Source of the DNA: Helicobacter sp. 11-8110
GTDB lineage: Bacteria; Campylobacterota; Campylobacteria; Campylobacterales; Helicobacteraceae
Direction of reading: 5' to 3'
Assembly: GCF_003288905.1 (NCBI RefSeq)
Contig: NZ_NHYL01000010.1
Coordinates: 1 to 52,887 of the forward strand
DNA length: 52,887 nucleotides
Every line of letters starts with the position of its first letter. The first letter of the stretch is position 1. A model generated the notes under the pieces. The model ran no database searches and was not told the origin of the DNA. It worked only from the letters and a program-made list of their open reading frames with translations. Position numbers and translations under genes: made by a program. Of the stretch, positions 7,954-16,774 are shown one piece after another.

Positions 7954-8736
7954 ATGCTAAACCAACTCAAAACCATAGAATCAAAGCGCCTATATACTGC
8001 ATTTTTTATGCTAATTGCAGTTGTTTTAATTATTTTTTTTCACAATCCTTTCTTGCTTTGGAGTGTTTTGGGGATTGCCTATATAGTTGCTTTTTATGAG
8101 GCTTACAAACTCTATAACAAAGAAGCTCCCAAGTGGTTTTTTTTATTGTTTTGTATTTTAATTTGGATTAGCATCTTTTTTTCTCCCTCCTTAAATGGAC
8201 TCTTTGTTGCTCTGGTTTTTCTAGCATCCTATCAAGCCTACACCAAAAAGGGTAAAATTGAACAAATAATGCCCTTTATCTACCCCACTATTCCCTTTAT
8301 TTTACTTTATCTTCTTTATTTAGAATACACCATTAATGCCATTATTTGGCTAATCTTTATTGTCGCCCTAACAGACAGCTTTGCTTATTTTGGCGGAAAA
8401 CTCCTTGGTGGAAAACTTTTTAGCAATAGTGCTTTTTGTATCACTTCTCCTAATAAAACCAAAGAAGGGGTTTTGATTGGAGTGAGTTGTGCAGTTATTG
8501 TTGGCACATTTGTGGGACTTGGCGTTTGTGAATTTTTCACTTCTTTTGTCTTTAGTTTTTGTGCTAGTGTTGCAAGCGTTTTTGGCGATCTTTATGAAAG
8601 CTACCTAAAAAGAAAAGCAGAAGTCAAAGATAGTGGCAGTATTTTTCCAGGACATGGTGGAATGCTAGATAGGCTCGATGGATATTTCTTTGGCGCAATC
8701 ATTCTTTATGCACTTCTTGGAATCATTCAAAGGTAA
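7954..8736 (+). CDS. cdsA: Phosphatidate cytidylyltransferase CdsA
   Basis: A 260-aa polytopic inner-membrane enzyme that makes CDP-diacylglycerol from phosphatidic acid and CTP, the branch point for all phospholipids. The CdsA signature is at the C-terminus: SVFGDLYESYLKRKAEVKDS, then GSIFPGHGGMLDRLDGYFF with the metal-binding Asp residues. About seven hydrophobic segments precede it. Only 6 bp separate it from dxr, so the two are co-transcribed. Confidence 0.93.
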   Translation: MLNQLKTIESKRLYTAFFMLIAVVLIIFFHNPFLLWSVLGIAYIVAFYEAYKLYNKEAPKWFFLLFCILIWISIFFSPSLNGLFVALVFLASYQAYTKKGKIEQIMPFIYPTIPFILLYLLYLEYTINAIIWLIFIVALTDSFAYFGGKLLGGKLFSNSAFCITSPNKTKEGVLIGVSCAVIVGTFVGLGVCEFFTSFVFSFCASVASVFGDLYESYLKRKAEVKDSGSIFPGHGGMLDRLDGYFFGAIILYALLGIIQR

Positions 8737-8742
8737 TTTACA

Positions 8743-9873
8743 ATGATTGTTTTAGGTTCAACAGGTTCTATTGGAATTAGCACCCTAGCTATCGCCAAAC
8801 GCTTTTTGCTAGAAATTGAAACACTAAGCGCAGGTAAAAATATCTCCCTTCTTAATGAGCAAATTCTTGAATTTAATCCCAAAAATGTAGTTATTGCAGA
8901 CAAACAAGATATTCCTAAAATCACCAAAAAATTTAGTGGAAAAATCTATTATGGCAAAAATGGTATCTTAGAATCCATTTCTGCTTCCAAAAGTAATTTA
9001 GTGATTAATGCTCTTGTTGGCTTCTTGGGTTTAGAGCCTACGCTGCATTCTCTTAAAGAAGGCAAAAGGGTTGCTTTAGCCAATAAGGAAAGTCTTGTTG
9101 TTGGAGGAGATTTCATTGATACTTCCAAAATCATTCCCATTGATAGCGAACATTTTAGTCTTGCCTATCTTATGAATTTCAATCCTGCAATCCGCCCATT
9201 TAAAAATCTTTATATCACTGCAAGTGGGGGTGCCTTTAGAGATACTCCCCTAGAAGAAATCCCCTTGCAAAATGCTGCTAATGCGCTCAAGCACCCCAAT
9301 TGGAGAATGGGCAAAAAAATCACTATTGATTCAGCAACTATGGTTAATAAGCTCTTTGAGATTCTAGAAGCACATTGGCTTTTTAAAACTCAAAATATTG
9401 ATGCTTATATTGAGCGAAACTCTCAGATTCATGCCTTAGTAGAGTTTTGGGATGGAAGTGTGGTAGCACATTTTGCCAATGCCAATATGCAACTCCCTAT
9501 TGCTTATGCCATTGCCCATGGGCTTAATTTAAAAGAGGATTTTTTACAATCTTTTTCTAATTCTCCCCTTATCCCAAGCATTAGCTTAACAAATCAAAAC
9601 TACACCCTAGAGCCCATTTGCACCAAACGCTATCCTTTATGGAATCTTAGAAAATCTCTCTTAGAAAATCCTAAACTAGGCGTTATTTTAAACGCAGCCA
9701 ATGAAGTTGCAGTTGAATCTTTTTTGTCCCACGCTATTCCTTTTGGAAAAATTACAATCATCATTCAAAAAACCCTAGATCATTTTCACAGCACACTACC
9801 AAACTCTCTTGATGAAATCTTTGCATTAGACACTGAAGTGCGAAAATTTACCCAAAGCACTTTTAATCTCTAG
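8743..9873 (+). CDS. dxr: 1-deoxy-D-xylulose 5-phosphate reductoisomerase
   Basis: A 376-aa NADPH-dependent enzyme catalysing the first committed step of the MEP isoprenoid pathway (DXP to MEP). The Rossmann motif MIVLGSTGSIGIST opens the protein. The catalytic-domain motifs IDSEHFSL, ASGGAFRD and HPNWRMGKKITIDSATMVNK are present, and a short C-terminal helical domain follows. Length is in the usual 370-400 range. Cytoplasmic, last gene of the xthA-to-dxr cluster. Confidence 0.95.
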   Translation: MIVLGSTGSIGISTLAIAKRFLLEIETLSAGKNISLLNEQILEFNPKNVVIADKQDIPKITKKFSGKIYYGKNGILESISASKSNLVINALVGFLGLEPTLHSLKEGKRVALANKESLVVGGDFIDTSKIIPIDSEHFSLAYLMNFNPAIRPFKNLYITASGGAFRDTPLEEIPLQNAANALKHPNWRMGKKITIDSATMVNKLFEILEAHWLFKTQNIDAYIERNSQIHALVEFWDGSVVAHFANANMQLPIAYAIAHGLNLKEDFLQSFSNSPLIPSISLTNQNYTLEPICTKRYPLWNLRKSLLENPKLGVILNAANEVAVESFLSHAIPFGKITIIIQKTLDHFHSTLPNSLDEIFALDTEVRKFTQSTFNL

Positions 9874-9940
9874 TGCTACTTTACTTATTGTATTAATTAT
9901 ACTATTATCTTTTAATAATTTTTATTATTAGGAGTTTTAA

Positions 9941-10910
9941 ATGATTAAAAATTTCAAAAAAATCTTAGCAGTCTGTGCTAGCACTTGTTTGCTCGGAACT
10001 TTTATTAATGCTCAAGAAACCCATTTATGATGCAGATAAAATTGCAGAAATTTTCTATAAACTAAATGGCGACCCAAATGATAGCAAAGCAAGAGTGAAT
10101 CATAAAAAAGGATTTTGTGCAAATGCTACTTTTATTGCCGATAAGAACTTCAGCCTTTCTAATATGGATATTCCGCTTTTCAATCAAGCAAATATTCCCG
10201 TGCAAGTTCGCTATTCTCTAGGTGGCGTTATACAAGATGACAGAAGCAAACAAAGAGGTATGGCTCTTAAATTTATGGGAAAAGATGATTCTTGGACTAT
10301 GGTAATGCTTAATACTGAAATTAACTTTGCTAGGACCCCAAAAGAATTTGGACAATTCTTTGAAATGAAAATTCCAAATTTTATGGACCAAAAAACTATT
10401 GATGAGCTCAATAAAAATGTAAATTCTTATAAAAACTTTAGTGCATATTTAGATAAAATTGATATTTCAAGCCTAGAACATACTCCTTTTTATAGCATTC
10501 ACACTTTTTGGTTTAAAGAAAAAGGGAAAAACGAAACTATTCCTGCTAGATGGAAATTTATCCCCAAAGATGGAATTAGCTATTTAAGTCAAAGTGAGCT
10601 TAAGAGTGCTTCTAAAGATTTTCTAAAAGAAGGTTTCATAGCTTACACAAAAAATAAATCTGTTGAATATGAAATGTATCTTGAATTTCCAAATAAAGGG
10701 GATGCAGTTGATGATACAACCGCTTTATGGACAGGAGATCACAAGACTTTATTAGTAGGAACACTCAAAGCTGAAAAATACGATGGTGAAGCGTGCAATC
10801 AAGATGTTTATTTCCCATCAGAACTACCAAGCGGAGTAGAAGCACCTAAAGATCCTATTTTCGATCTTAGAACACCTACCTATGCAATCACTTTTGGAAA
10901 GAGACAATAG
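9941..10910 (+). pseudogene. Catalase-like haem protein, frameshifted after the signal peptide
   Basis: The start ATG at 9941 follows AGGAG and encodes a good signal peptide (IKNFKKILAVCASTCLLG) with a possible cut after FINAQ. This frame hits TGA at 10028. The long frame (311 codons from GTG 9975) continues with PIYDADKIAEIFY and stays open to 10910. One extra base in GAAACCCATT, for example CCC for CC, would reconcile the frames. The long frame resembles SrpA/KatA-like catalases: NHKKGF with the distal His, RGMALKFMG, NTEINFARTPKEF and a C-terminal RTPTY (RxxxY haem-Tyr motif). H. pylori has a periplasmic relative. Translation could instead begin inside, for example at ATG 10008, giving a protein without export signal. 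A sequencing error is possible. Confidence 0.75.
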
Positions 10911-10923
10911 ACATTACCTACTA

Positions 10924-10950
10924 TAATCCACTTAAATCTTAAGTGGATTA
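10924..10950. terminator. Bidirectional stem-loop between the catalase-like gene and corA
   Basis: A perfect 12-bp inverted repeat, TAATCCACTTAA / TTAAGTGGATTA, with a 3-nt loop lies between two convergent genes ending at 10910 and 10958. It is placed to end transcription from both sides. Confidence 0.8.
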
Positions 10951-10957
10951 CTCCACC

Positions 10958-11914
10958 CTACAGCCATTTTTTCTTTTTAAAATAGAGAAGTGGTAAAATA
11001 GTTGAAATAATCATCACCGCTAATACAATTGGATAAGAATAAGTCCATTCTAACTCAGGCATATGCTTAAAGTTCATTCCATAGATTGTTGCAATGAGTG
11101 TTGGAGGCATCATAGCCACCGTTACCACCGTAAAAATTTTAATAATTTTGTTTTGTTCTATATTAATTTGACTTGCAAAAAGTGTTTGGATATTATCTAA
11201 AATATTCATATTAACATTAGTAAATTCCACCAATGAATTAATATCTTTCAAAACAATCCCCAAATCCTTTTTCACTTCACTATCAGCTTTATTAGTCCTA
11301 AGCAATGCTGTAATTGCAAGTCTTTTGTCAAACAAGCTATCTCGCAAACTCAAATGCATTTCCTGCAAAATAGAAAGCTTCTCTAAAATCTCATCACCAA
11401 GCTGCTTATCAAAAACAACCATACGCCTTAACAACCTTGTTTCTTTAGCAATTCCCTCAAGCATATCCGCATCTTTTTCTACGCGCAATTCAAAAATTTT
11501 TGAAATCAAATCAAATCCATCTTCAAAATTCTTTGGACTTGCTAAAACACGCTGCTGTATTTCATCAAAAACTTTAAATTCGCTATAGCGCACAGTAAAG
11601 AGAATATTATGCGTAATAAGAAAAGTAATAGTTTCATTATGAAATATTTTCTCTTCATTGGGGCGCGTTAGAAAGTAAGTGTTAATCGTAACGGTTTCAC
11701 TATCTTCCCAATACCTTGCTGATTCTTCAATTTCTTCTCTTTCTTCCTTAGTAGGTATATCCAAAAGATAGGTTTTAGAAATATAAGCAATCTCTTCAAC
11801 ATTAGGATGCAAGAGGTCAATCCATAAAATATCCGCACCAATTTCAATATTTCTTACAGATGCAACGGTCTCTCGAACAACCATACCATTGCGTTTAGTA
11901 AAAAGATTCAGCAT
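10958..11914 (-). CDS. corA: Magnesium/cobalt transporter CorA
   Basis: A 318-aa CorA-family channel for Mg2+ uptake. The signature [10 protein letters not shown] follows the first of two C-terminal membrane helices (about 260-280 and 295-312), and the protein ends in the usual basic tail KKKKWL. The N-terminal 250 residues form the cytoplasmic funnel domain with long charged helices. It starts at ATG 11914, 22 nt after the end of pgk, so both may be on one minus-strand transcript. Length is complete. Confidence 0.93.
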   Translation of the reverse strand: MLNLFTKRNGMVVRETVASVRNIEIGADILWIDLLHPNVEEIAYISKTYLLDIPTKEEREEIEESARYWEDSETVTINTYFLTRPNEEKIFHNETITFLITHNILFTVRYSEFKVFDEIQQRVLASPKNFEDGFDLISKIFELRVEKDADMLEGIAKETRLLRRMVVFDKQLGDEILEKLSILQEMHLSLRDSLFDKRLAITALLRTNKADSEVKKDLGIVLKDINSLVEFTNVNMNILDNIQTLFASQINIEQNKIIKIFTVVTVAMMPPTLIATIYGMNFKHMPELEWTYSYPIVLAVMIISTILPLLYFKKKKWL

Positions 11915-11936
11915 CCAAACCCCTTTAAGTGAAACT

Positions 11937-13148
11937 TTAATAATCCTTTTTCTCTAAGACCTCAAAAGCCGGTAAAACCACACCCTCTAACAACTCTAAA
12001 CTAGCTCCTCCGCCCGTGGAAGTGAAACTCATACTATCTTTATTTCCTGCTTTATCAACAGCATCTGCCGTATCTCCACCACCAATCACGCTATAAGCAT
12101 AAGTGTCGGCAATAGTGTGTGCGATACTAAAAGTTCCTCTTGAAAACTTTTGCTGTTCATAAACTCCTAAAGGTCCATTCCAAATAATGGTCTCACTTAC
12201 CCGAATCACTTCATTAAAGAGTTTTACCGTGGCAGGTCCAATATCTACTGCCATTAACCCATCTGGAATATCTTGAGCAGGAGTAATCTTTATCTCTTTA
12301 GGTTCTTTTACATTGTCTGTTGCCACAACATCTACAGGCAAATAAACTTTAACACCTTTTTCTTTTGCGCTTCTTAAAATATCTTTTGCATCTTCTAATA
12401 AATCATTTTCCACTAGAGAGCTTTTAGTGTCATAACCAATTGCCTTTAAAAAAGTGTTACTCATCGCACCACCGATAATAATTTTATCAACTACTTCCAA
12501 GATGGATTTTAAAAGTGTTAATTTTGAAGAAACCTTAGATCCTCCAACAATCAACAATAAAGGGCGCAATGGATTAGACAAAGCCACTGCAAAAGAATCA
12601 ATTTCTTTTTTAAGCAACAATCCCGCCACTTTTTCTTTTGTATATTCCGCGATTCCATAGGTTGAGGAATGTTTTCTATGCGATGTTCCAAAAGCATCAT
12701 TCACATACACATCGCATAAATTAGCTAGTTTTTGAGAAAGTGCTGGATCATTTTTCTCCTCACCCTCATAAAAGCGAATATTTTCTAATAGCACGATACT
12801 TCCATCAACTAAAGTATTTAAGGCTACTTGTGCATTTTCTAAACTCTCTACAAAAACAACATCTTTAGCAAGTAATCTCTCTAGTCTTTTTAAAACATGC
12901 TTTAGTGAAAACTCATCACTTTTGCCTTTTGGTCTGCCAAGGTGGCTTACAAGAATGATAGATTTTGCACCATTATCGATACAATAATTGATAGTTGGAA
13001 TCGCTTCCCTAATCCTTGAATCATCGCTAATATTCAATTCATCATCCATAGGCACATTAAAATCCACACGAATCAAAACGCGCTTATTTTTAATATCAAC
13101 CTCACGAATACTCTTTACACTTTGCATTAATTGGATATTTTTGCTCAT
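11937..13148 (-). CDS. pgk: Phosphoglycerate kinase
   Basis: A 403-aa two-domain glycolytic/gluconeogenic kinase transferring phosphate between 1,3-bisphosphoglycerate and ADP. The N-terminal signature [14 protein letters not shown], the substrate loop SHLGRPKG and the C-terminal nucleotide motif [15 protein letters not shown], followed by [15 protein letters not shown], are all intact. The start ATG 13148 gives a normal N-terminus. Cytoplasmic. It is followed by corA and preceded by a 69-bp gap after flgS on the same strand. Confidence 0.96.
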   Translation of the reverse strand: MSKNIQLMQSVKSIREVDIKNKRVLIRVDFNVPMDDELNISDDSRIREAIPTINYCIDNGAKSIILVSHLGRPKGKSDEFSLKHVLKRLERLLAKDVVFVESLENAQVALNTLVDGSIVLLENIRFYEGEEKNDPALSQKLANLCDVYVNDAFGTSHRKHSSTYGIAEYTKEKVAGLLLKKEIDSFAVALSNPLRPLLLIVGGSKVSSKLTLLKSILEVVDKIIIGGAMSNTFLKAIGYDTKSSLVENDLLEDAKDILRSAKEKGVKVYLPVDVVATDNVKEPKEIKITPAQDIPDGLMAVDIGPATVKLFNEVIRVSETIIWNGPLGVYEQQKFSRGTFSIAHTIADTYAYSVIGGGDTADAVDKAGNKDSMSFTSTGGGASLELLEGVVLPAFEVLEKKDY

Positions 13149-13217
13149 ATTTCAATCCTTTTTTGTTTTAATAATGCTAACAAAAAATGACTTAATCTTT
13201 AATGTAATTAATATCCT

Positions 13218-14225
13218 TTAAACACTTTGTGGCAAAAGAATCTCAAAACCTTTCTTGTTTTCTGCTAATAGCTCAATGCTACCTTCATGTGCTTGGATAA
13301 TCTGCAAAGACAAAGCAAGTCCCAAACCATTCCCCTTAAGTTTAGTGCTTTTAAAAGGCTCAAAAAGGATTTGTGGATTCTCTATGGGTTTGCCATTATC
13401 AAAAATCCTAAATACTACTCCCTTATCTGTTTTTTGGTAACTTATCTCCACTGCACCTTCTTCTTCACCCTCTTCAATGGCATCAATGGCGTTAAAAAGG
13501 AAATTTTGCAAAACAATGCACAACAAATCAAAATCTGCTTCAAATGATTCTCCGCTAAAATCAAAAGCAAAATGAATATTTTTAGAATAAGTATAGTAAC
13601 TCAAAGATTCTTCCAATTCATCTTGTAATTTTTGGGGATCAATTTTGCTTTTTTGGATATGCACCCCTTTTGAAAAAAGCAAAGTTGCTTTAATAATTCG
13701 CTCCACTCTCCAAATTGATTTTTTAATTTCCAAAACCAAAGTTTTATTTTTTATATCCACTCGTTTTAAAAGTGTAGAAGCAAGTAGCGCTACAGAGCCA
13801 ACTGGATTGCGAATTTCGTGTGCTAGATGCGCAGAAATCTGACCCATAGATGCTAGTCTTTCACGACGCTTTTCACTTGTAATATCGGTAGCAGAAATAA
13901 TGATTTTATTTAACTTTTGATTAGTCTGAACCAAATAAACTTTTGAATCTAGCTCAATTTCCTGACGCTTGGTCTTTTGCAAATCAAAAGCTTCCAAAAG
14001 CTCTGGAATCTCCGATGCAAGGCTATTTTGATAAAAAATCTCGCCCCCCTGCTCCAAAACCCAAACGGCTGTTGGTAAAATATCAAGCACTTCTTCAAAA
14101 AGTGCCTTAAGCTCGATAAATTCTTTTTCAACTTCGTAAGTTTGAGTAATAAGCTCTTTTAAGCCTTTGGCAAATGATTCCTTATCGCTACTACTAAGCG
14201 ATTCAAGTAAATTTTGATCAATCAC
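13218..14225 (-). CDS. flgS: Sensor histidine kinase FlgS (sigma54 flagellar control)
   Basis: A 335-aa cytoplasmic histidine kinase without membrane segments. Helicobacter FlgS phosphorylates FlgR, the sigma54 activator of middle flagellar genes. An N-terminal helical region (about 1-45) and a PAS-like domain (about 50-115, DILPTAVWVLEQGGEIFYQN) lead into the HisKA box AHLAHEIRNPVG with His136. The ATPase boxes follow: NFLFNAIDAIEEG (N box), IFDNGKPI (G1) and KGNGLGLALSLQI (G2). It overlaps the FlgJ-like gene by 4 bp and lies in a minus-strand run with flgI, which carries a sigma54 promoter. That context makes FlgS much more likely than a generic kinase. Confidence 0.9.
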   Translation of the reverse strand: MIDQNLLESLSSSDKESFAKGLKELITQTYEVEKEFIELKALFEEVLDILPTAVWVLEQGGEIFYQNSLASEIPELLEAFDLQKTKRQEIELDSKVYLVQTNQKLNKIIISATDITSEKRRERLASMGQISAHLAHEIRNPVGSVALLASTLLKRVDIKNKTLVLEIKKSIWRVERIIKATLLFSKGVHIQKSKIDPQKLQDELEESLSYYTYSKNIHFAFDFSGESFEADFDLLCIVLQNFLFNAIDAIEEGEEEGAVEISYQKTDKGVVFRIFDNGKPIENPQILFEPFKSTKLKGNGLGLALSLQIIQAHEGSIELLAENKKGFEILLPQSV

Positions 14226-14542
14226 TTGTTTCCTTGTTTGCTTTGTAAATCTTTTAGATAATCAAAAAGTAAATCACTAAAACCAAAACTCCCACTTAAA
14301 CTTTCTGATAAAGTATCACGATACATTGATTCATAAATATCATGTCCTGGGGCTTTTGGATATAACGAATCATCCATTTTCAAAGCCGTATCAAGCATAT
14401 TTTTTATAATCAATGCTTCAAAGGCATCAGTTTGCTCTCTTAAACGCGTGTCATCATCAGTCTTTTGAATAGTCGGAGCCTGCTTTGCTGCATCTAAAAT
14501 ATCCTTAGAATATGTGTTTAAGTGATTAAAATTAATTTCCAT
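14222..14542 (-). CDS. flgJ: FlgJ-like rod-assembly protein (short form)
   Basis: A 106-aa protein matching only the N-terminal rod-binding domain of FlgJ, with FEALIIKNMLDTALK, then YESMYRDTLSESLSG and GFSDLLFDYL. The muramidase domain of enterobacterial FlgJ is absent, as is normal in Campylobacterota, where a separate enzyme opens the peptidoglycan. It acts in the periplasm as a scaffold for rod assembly. It lies between flgI and flgS, 11 nt from flgI and overlapping flgS by 4 bp, so the three form an operon. Confidence 0.85.
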   Translation of the reverse strand: MEINFNHLNTYSKDILDAAKQAPTIQKTDDDTRLREQTDAFEALIIKNMLDTALKMDDSLYPKAPGHDIYESMYRDTLSESLSGSFGFSDLLFDYLKDLQSKQGNK

Positions 14543-14553
14543 AATTCTTCCTT

Positions 14554-15612
14554 TTAAATAATCTCTAAATCTGCGTTAAAAGCACCTGCTTTCTTCATTG
14601 TTTCAATAATGGCAATCATATCTTTTGGAGTAGCACCCATTCTTTGCAATGCCCTTGTAACACTTGAAATTGTTGGATTATTGGGGCTTGTAACCATTGC
14701 TTGCTGCGGACTAAAGACTGCTCCTGAACCCATATCCACCGCTTCTGGATCATTAGCCGCTTCATTGGAAACTTTGATGGTAATATTATTGTGTGTTACT
14801 ACCACTGGAGAAACTTCAACCCCCATTCCTGCAATAACCGTCCCTGTTTTTTCATTAATAATAATCTTATCTTCTCTAACATAATCCACATCAATATCTT
14901 GCACGCGCGCTAGAAACTCTACCATACTCAAATTTTCTGGTCTTTGGAGTTTGATAGTTCGAGGATCAATTGCTATAGCAATAGGTTTATTATTAGGACT
15001 AGCACCAAAAGTTTCGTTGATTTTAGTTTGAATCCGCATAGCATTTTGGAAATTAGCTTCTTTTAAGCTCAAAGTTGCATTAACTTTGCTATACAAATCA
15101 TACGTAACTTCTCTCTCAACAATCCCTCCATTTGGCATTGTTGCTGCAAGAGAGTGGTTAGCGCTTCCTCCTCTTTCATTTTTTCCACCAATCCCCACTG
15201 CTCCTTGTGCTACTGCATAGATTCTACCATCTAATCCGCTTAATGGAGTTAAAAGCAAAGTTCCTCCCTCAAGCGATTTGGCATCCCCAATGCTAGAAAC
15301 TAAAATATCAATCGTATCTCCCTGTCTAGCAAAGGGGGGCAATTTGGCTGTTACCATTACTGCTGCGACATTTTTAGATTGTATATCATTAGGATCGATT
15401 TTAACATTCACGCTCTCTAGCATATTTGAAATAGACTGCATCGTAAAAGTGGAAGTTGTCTTATCTCCGCTTCCATTTAATCCAACTACCAAACCATAAC
15501 CAATAAGCTGATTATCTCTCACTCCAACAATATTCACCAAATCACTCACTTTGGCAGCAAAAACTGGGGTAACCAAAAAAAGACTAAAAAGAAGAGGTAT
15601 TATTTTTTTCAT
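14554..15612 (-). CDS. flgI: Flagellar P-ring protein FlgI
   Basis: A 352-aa periplasmic protein that forms the P ring around the flagellar rod in the peptidoglycan layer. ATG 15612 starts a Sec signal peptide (KKIIPLLFSLFLVTPVFAA). The next open frame upstream would add 20 residues with no sense. Family blocks are LIGYGLVVGLNGSGDKT near the mature N-terminus, VASVIGDA-like ILVSSIGDAKSLEGGTLLLT, RTIKLQRPENLSMVEF and the C-terminal MGATPKDMIAIIETMKKAGA. Length is typical. A sigma54-type promoter lies 43-60 bp upstream. Confidence 0.95.
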   Translation of the reverse strand: MKKIIPLLFSLFLVTPVFAAKVSDLVNIVGVRDNQLIGYGLVVGLNGSGDKTTSTFTMQSISNMLESVNVKIDPNDIQSKNVAAVMVTAKLPPFARQGDTIDILVSSIGDAKSLEGGTLLLTPLSGLDGRIYAVAQGAVGIGGKNERGGSANHSLAATMPNGGIVEREVTYDLYSKVNATLSLKEANFQNAMRIQTKINETFGASPNNKPIAIAIDPRTIKLQRPENLSMVEFLARVQDIDVDYVREDKIIINEKTGTVIAGMGVEVSPVVVTHNNITIKVSNEAANDPEAVDMGSGAVFSPQQAMVTSPNNPTISSVTRALQRMGATPKDMIAIIETMKKAGAFNADLEII

Positions 15613-15654
15613 AGCTGCTATATCCTTATTTTCGCTAAAGTTTAAAAACCAAAA

Positions 15655-15672
15655 AAGCAAAAAATATTCCAA
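15655..15672 (-). promoter_or_regulatory. Sigma54 (RpoN) promoter of flgI
   Basis: On the minus strand TTGGAAT...TTTGCT has GG at 15670-15669 and GC at 15658-15657 with exactly 10 nt between. This is the invariant spacing of sigma54 promoters (consensus TTGGCAC-N4-TTGCW). It points to flgI with an expected start near 15645. FlgS, the kinase that controls sigma54 genes, is encoded two genes downstream. Confidence 0.7.
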
Positions 15673-15713
15673 AAATATTTTTTGATTTCAATATTATTTT
15701 AATCATTTTTTGA

Positions 15714-15719
15714 TAGAAT
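15714..15719 (+). promoter_or_regulatory. -10 box of tRNA-Pro
   Basis: TAGAAT preceded by a T-rich stretch (TTTTTTGA) lies 28 nt before the tRNA. It is the only plausible -10 box in the gap. Confidence 0.45.
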
Positions 15720-15746
15720 TTCAACTTTAAATCATACTACATTTTT

Positions 15747-15824
15747 CGGAGTATAGCGCAGCCTGGCTAGCGCACACCCTTGGGGTGGGTGAGGTCGTGG
15801 GTTCAAATCCCGCTACTCCGACCA
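15747..15824 (+). tRNA. tRNA-Pro (anticodon GGG)
   Basis: The acceptor arms CGGAGTA and TACTCCG pair fully, with discriminator A and encoded CCA (15822-15824). The anticodon stem CACCC/GGGTG holds the loop TTGGGGT, giving anticodon GGG. The T arm has GTGGG-TTCAAAT-CCCGC. It is 78 nt long. It is the only tRNA I could recognise in the window. Confidence 0.95.
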
Positions 15825-15919
15825 TTGTTTCTCTTTAATAAGTCAATCAATATTTTAAATCATTCAACCACTTAAAATTTGATTCAAAACTTAAATATTA
15901 CTAAAATTAAAAAACTAAG

Positions 15920-15925
15920 TATAAT
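15920..15925 (+). promoter_or_regulatory. -10 box of nadE
   Basis: AGTATAAT at 15918-15925, with AT-rich sequence upstream, lies 80 nt before nadE. It probably drives nadE, the DegT-like gene and lpxK, which are closely packed. Confidence 0.5.
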
Positions 15926-16004
15926 CTAAAAGGTTTTTTGGATAGAATCCTATTTATAAGAACTATTTTTATTTTCTTAAATAAATTAAAATTTTAGGAA
16001 TTTT

Positions 16005-16763
16005 ATGAAAGATTACTCAAAAATTATCACAAAGCTAATAAAATTTTTACAAACAGAAGTGCAAAAAAGAGGATTCCAATCCGTTGTCTTTGGGCTAAGC
16101 GGAGGGATTGATTCTGCAGTTGTTGCTGTTTTGTGCAAAAAAGCTTTTGGATCAAATATTCAAGGACTTTTAATGCCCTCTTTGCAATCCTCCAAAAGTA
16201 GTCTTGAAGATGCACTAGAACTCTGCAAAGCCTTTGATATTTCTTACTCCATTCTTCCTTTAGAAAAACCCCAACAAGGCTTTTTAGAGACTTTAGAAGG
16301 GCTTGAAAATAATCCAGCTAGAATTGGGAATCTATGTGCTAGAATCCGAATGATTTATTTATACGACTATGCCTTTGCAAACAATGCTTTAGTTATTGGG
16401 ACAAGTAATAAAAGCGAAATTTTGCTTGGATATGGGACAATTTTTGGTGATTTAGCTTGTGCAATTAATCCCATTGGAAATCTCTATAAAACAGAAATTT
16501 TTGAAATTGCCAAACTTCTAAATCTCCCCCAAAATATCCAAACCAAAGCACCTAGCGCGGATTTATATGAAGGGCAAAGCGATGAAAAAGAGCTTGGATT
16601 TTCTTATTTAATTTTAGATAAAATTATGCAACTCTTAGAGCAAGGATGCTCTAAACAAGAAATTTTAAATCAAAACCTACCACAAAAGGCAATTGATATG
16701 GTTATTCAAAGAATAAAAACAATGGAATTTAAAAGAAAGATTCCAGAAATTGCACCTTTATAA
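16005..16763 (+). CDS. nadE: NAD synthetase (ammonia-dependent type)
   Basis: A 252-aa enzyme making NAD from nicotinic acid adenine dinucleotide, ATP and ammonia. The ATP-pyrophosphatase P-loop VFGLSGGIDSAVVA is near residue 27. NLCARIRMIYLY and VIGTSNKSEILLGYGT-type blocks and ADLYEGQSDEKELG follow. There is no glutaminase domain, so it must use free ammonia, as the short bacterial form does. The start ATG 16005 follows TTTAGGA. It is followed 11 nt later by the DegT-like gene. Confidence 0.94.
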   Translation: MKDYSKIITKLIKFLQTEVQKRGFQSVVFGLSGGIDSAVVAVLCKKAFGSNIQGLLMPSLQSSKSSLEDALELCKAFDISYSILPLEKPQQGFLETLEGLENNPARIGNLCARIRMIYLYDYAFANNALVIGTSNKSEILLGYGTIFGDLACAINPIGNLYKTEIFEIAKLLNLPQNIQTKAPSADLYEGQSDEKELGFSYLILDKIMQLLEQGCSKQEILNQNLPQKAIDMVIQRIKTMEFKRKIPEIAPL

Positions 16764-16774
16764 AAGGATTATAA

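Noticed and set aside
13949-14131. Minus-strand 60-codon frame inside flgS
   Set aside because: It is a shifted frame of an intact kinase gene, with no independent start signals.
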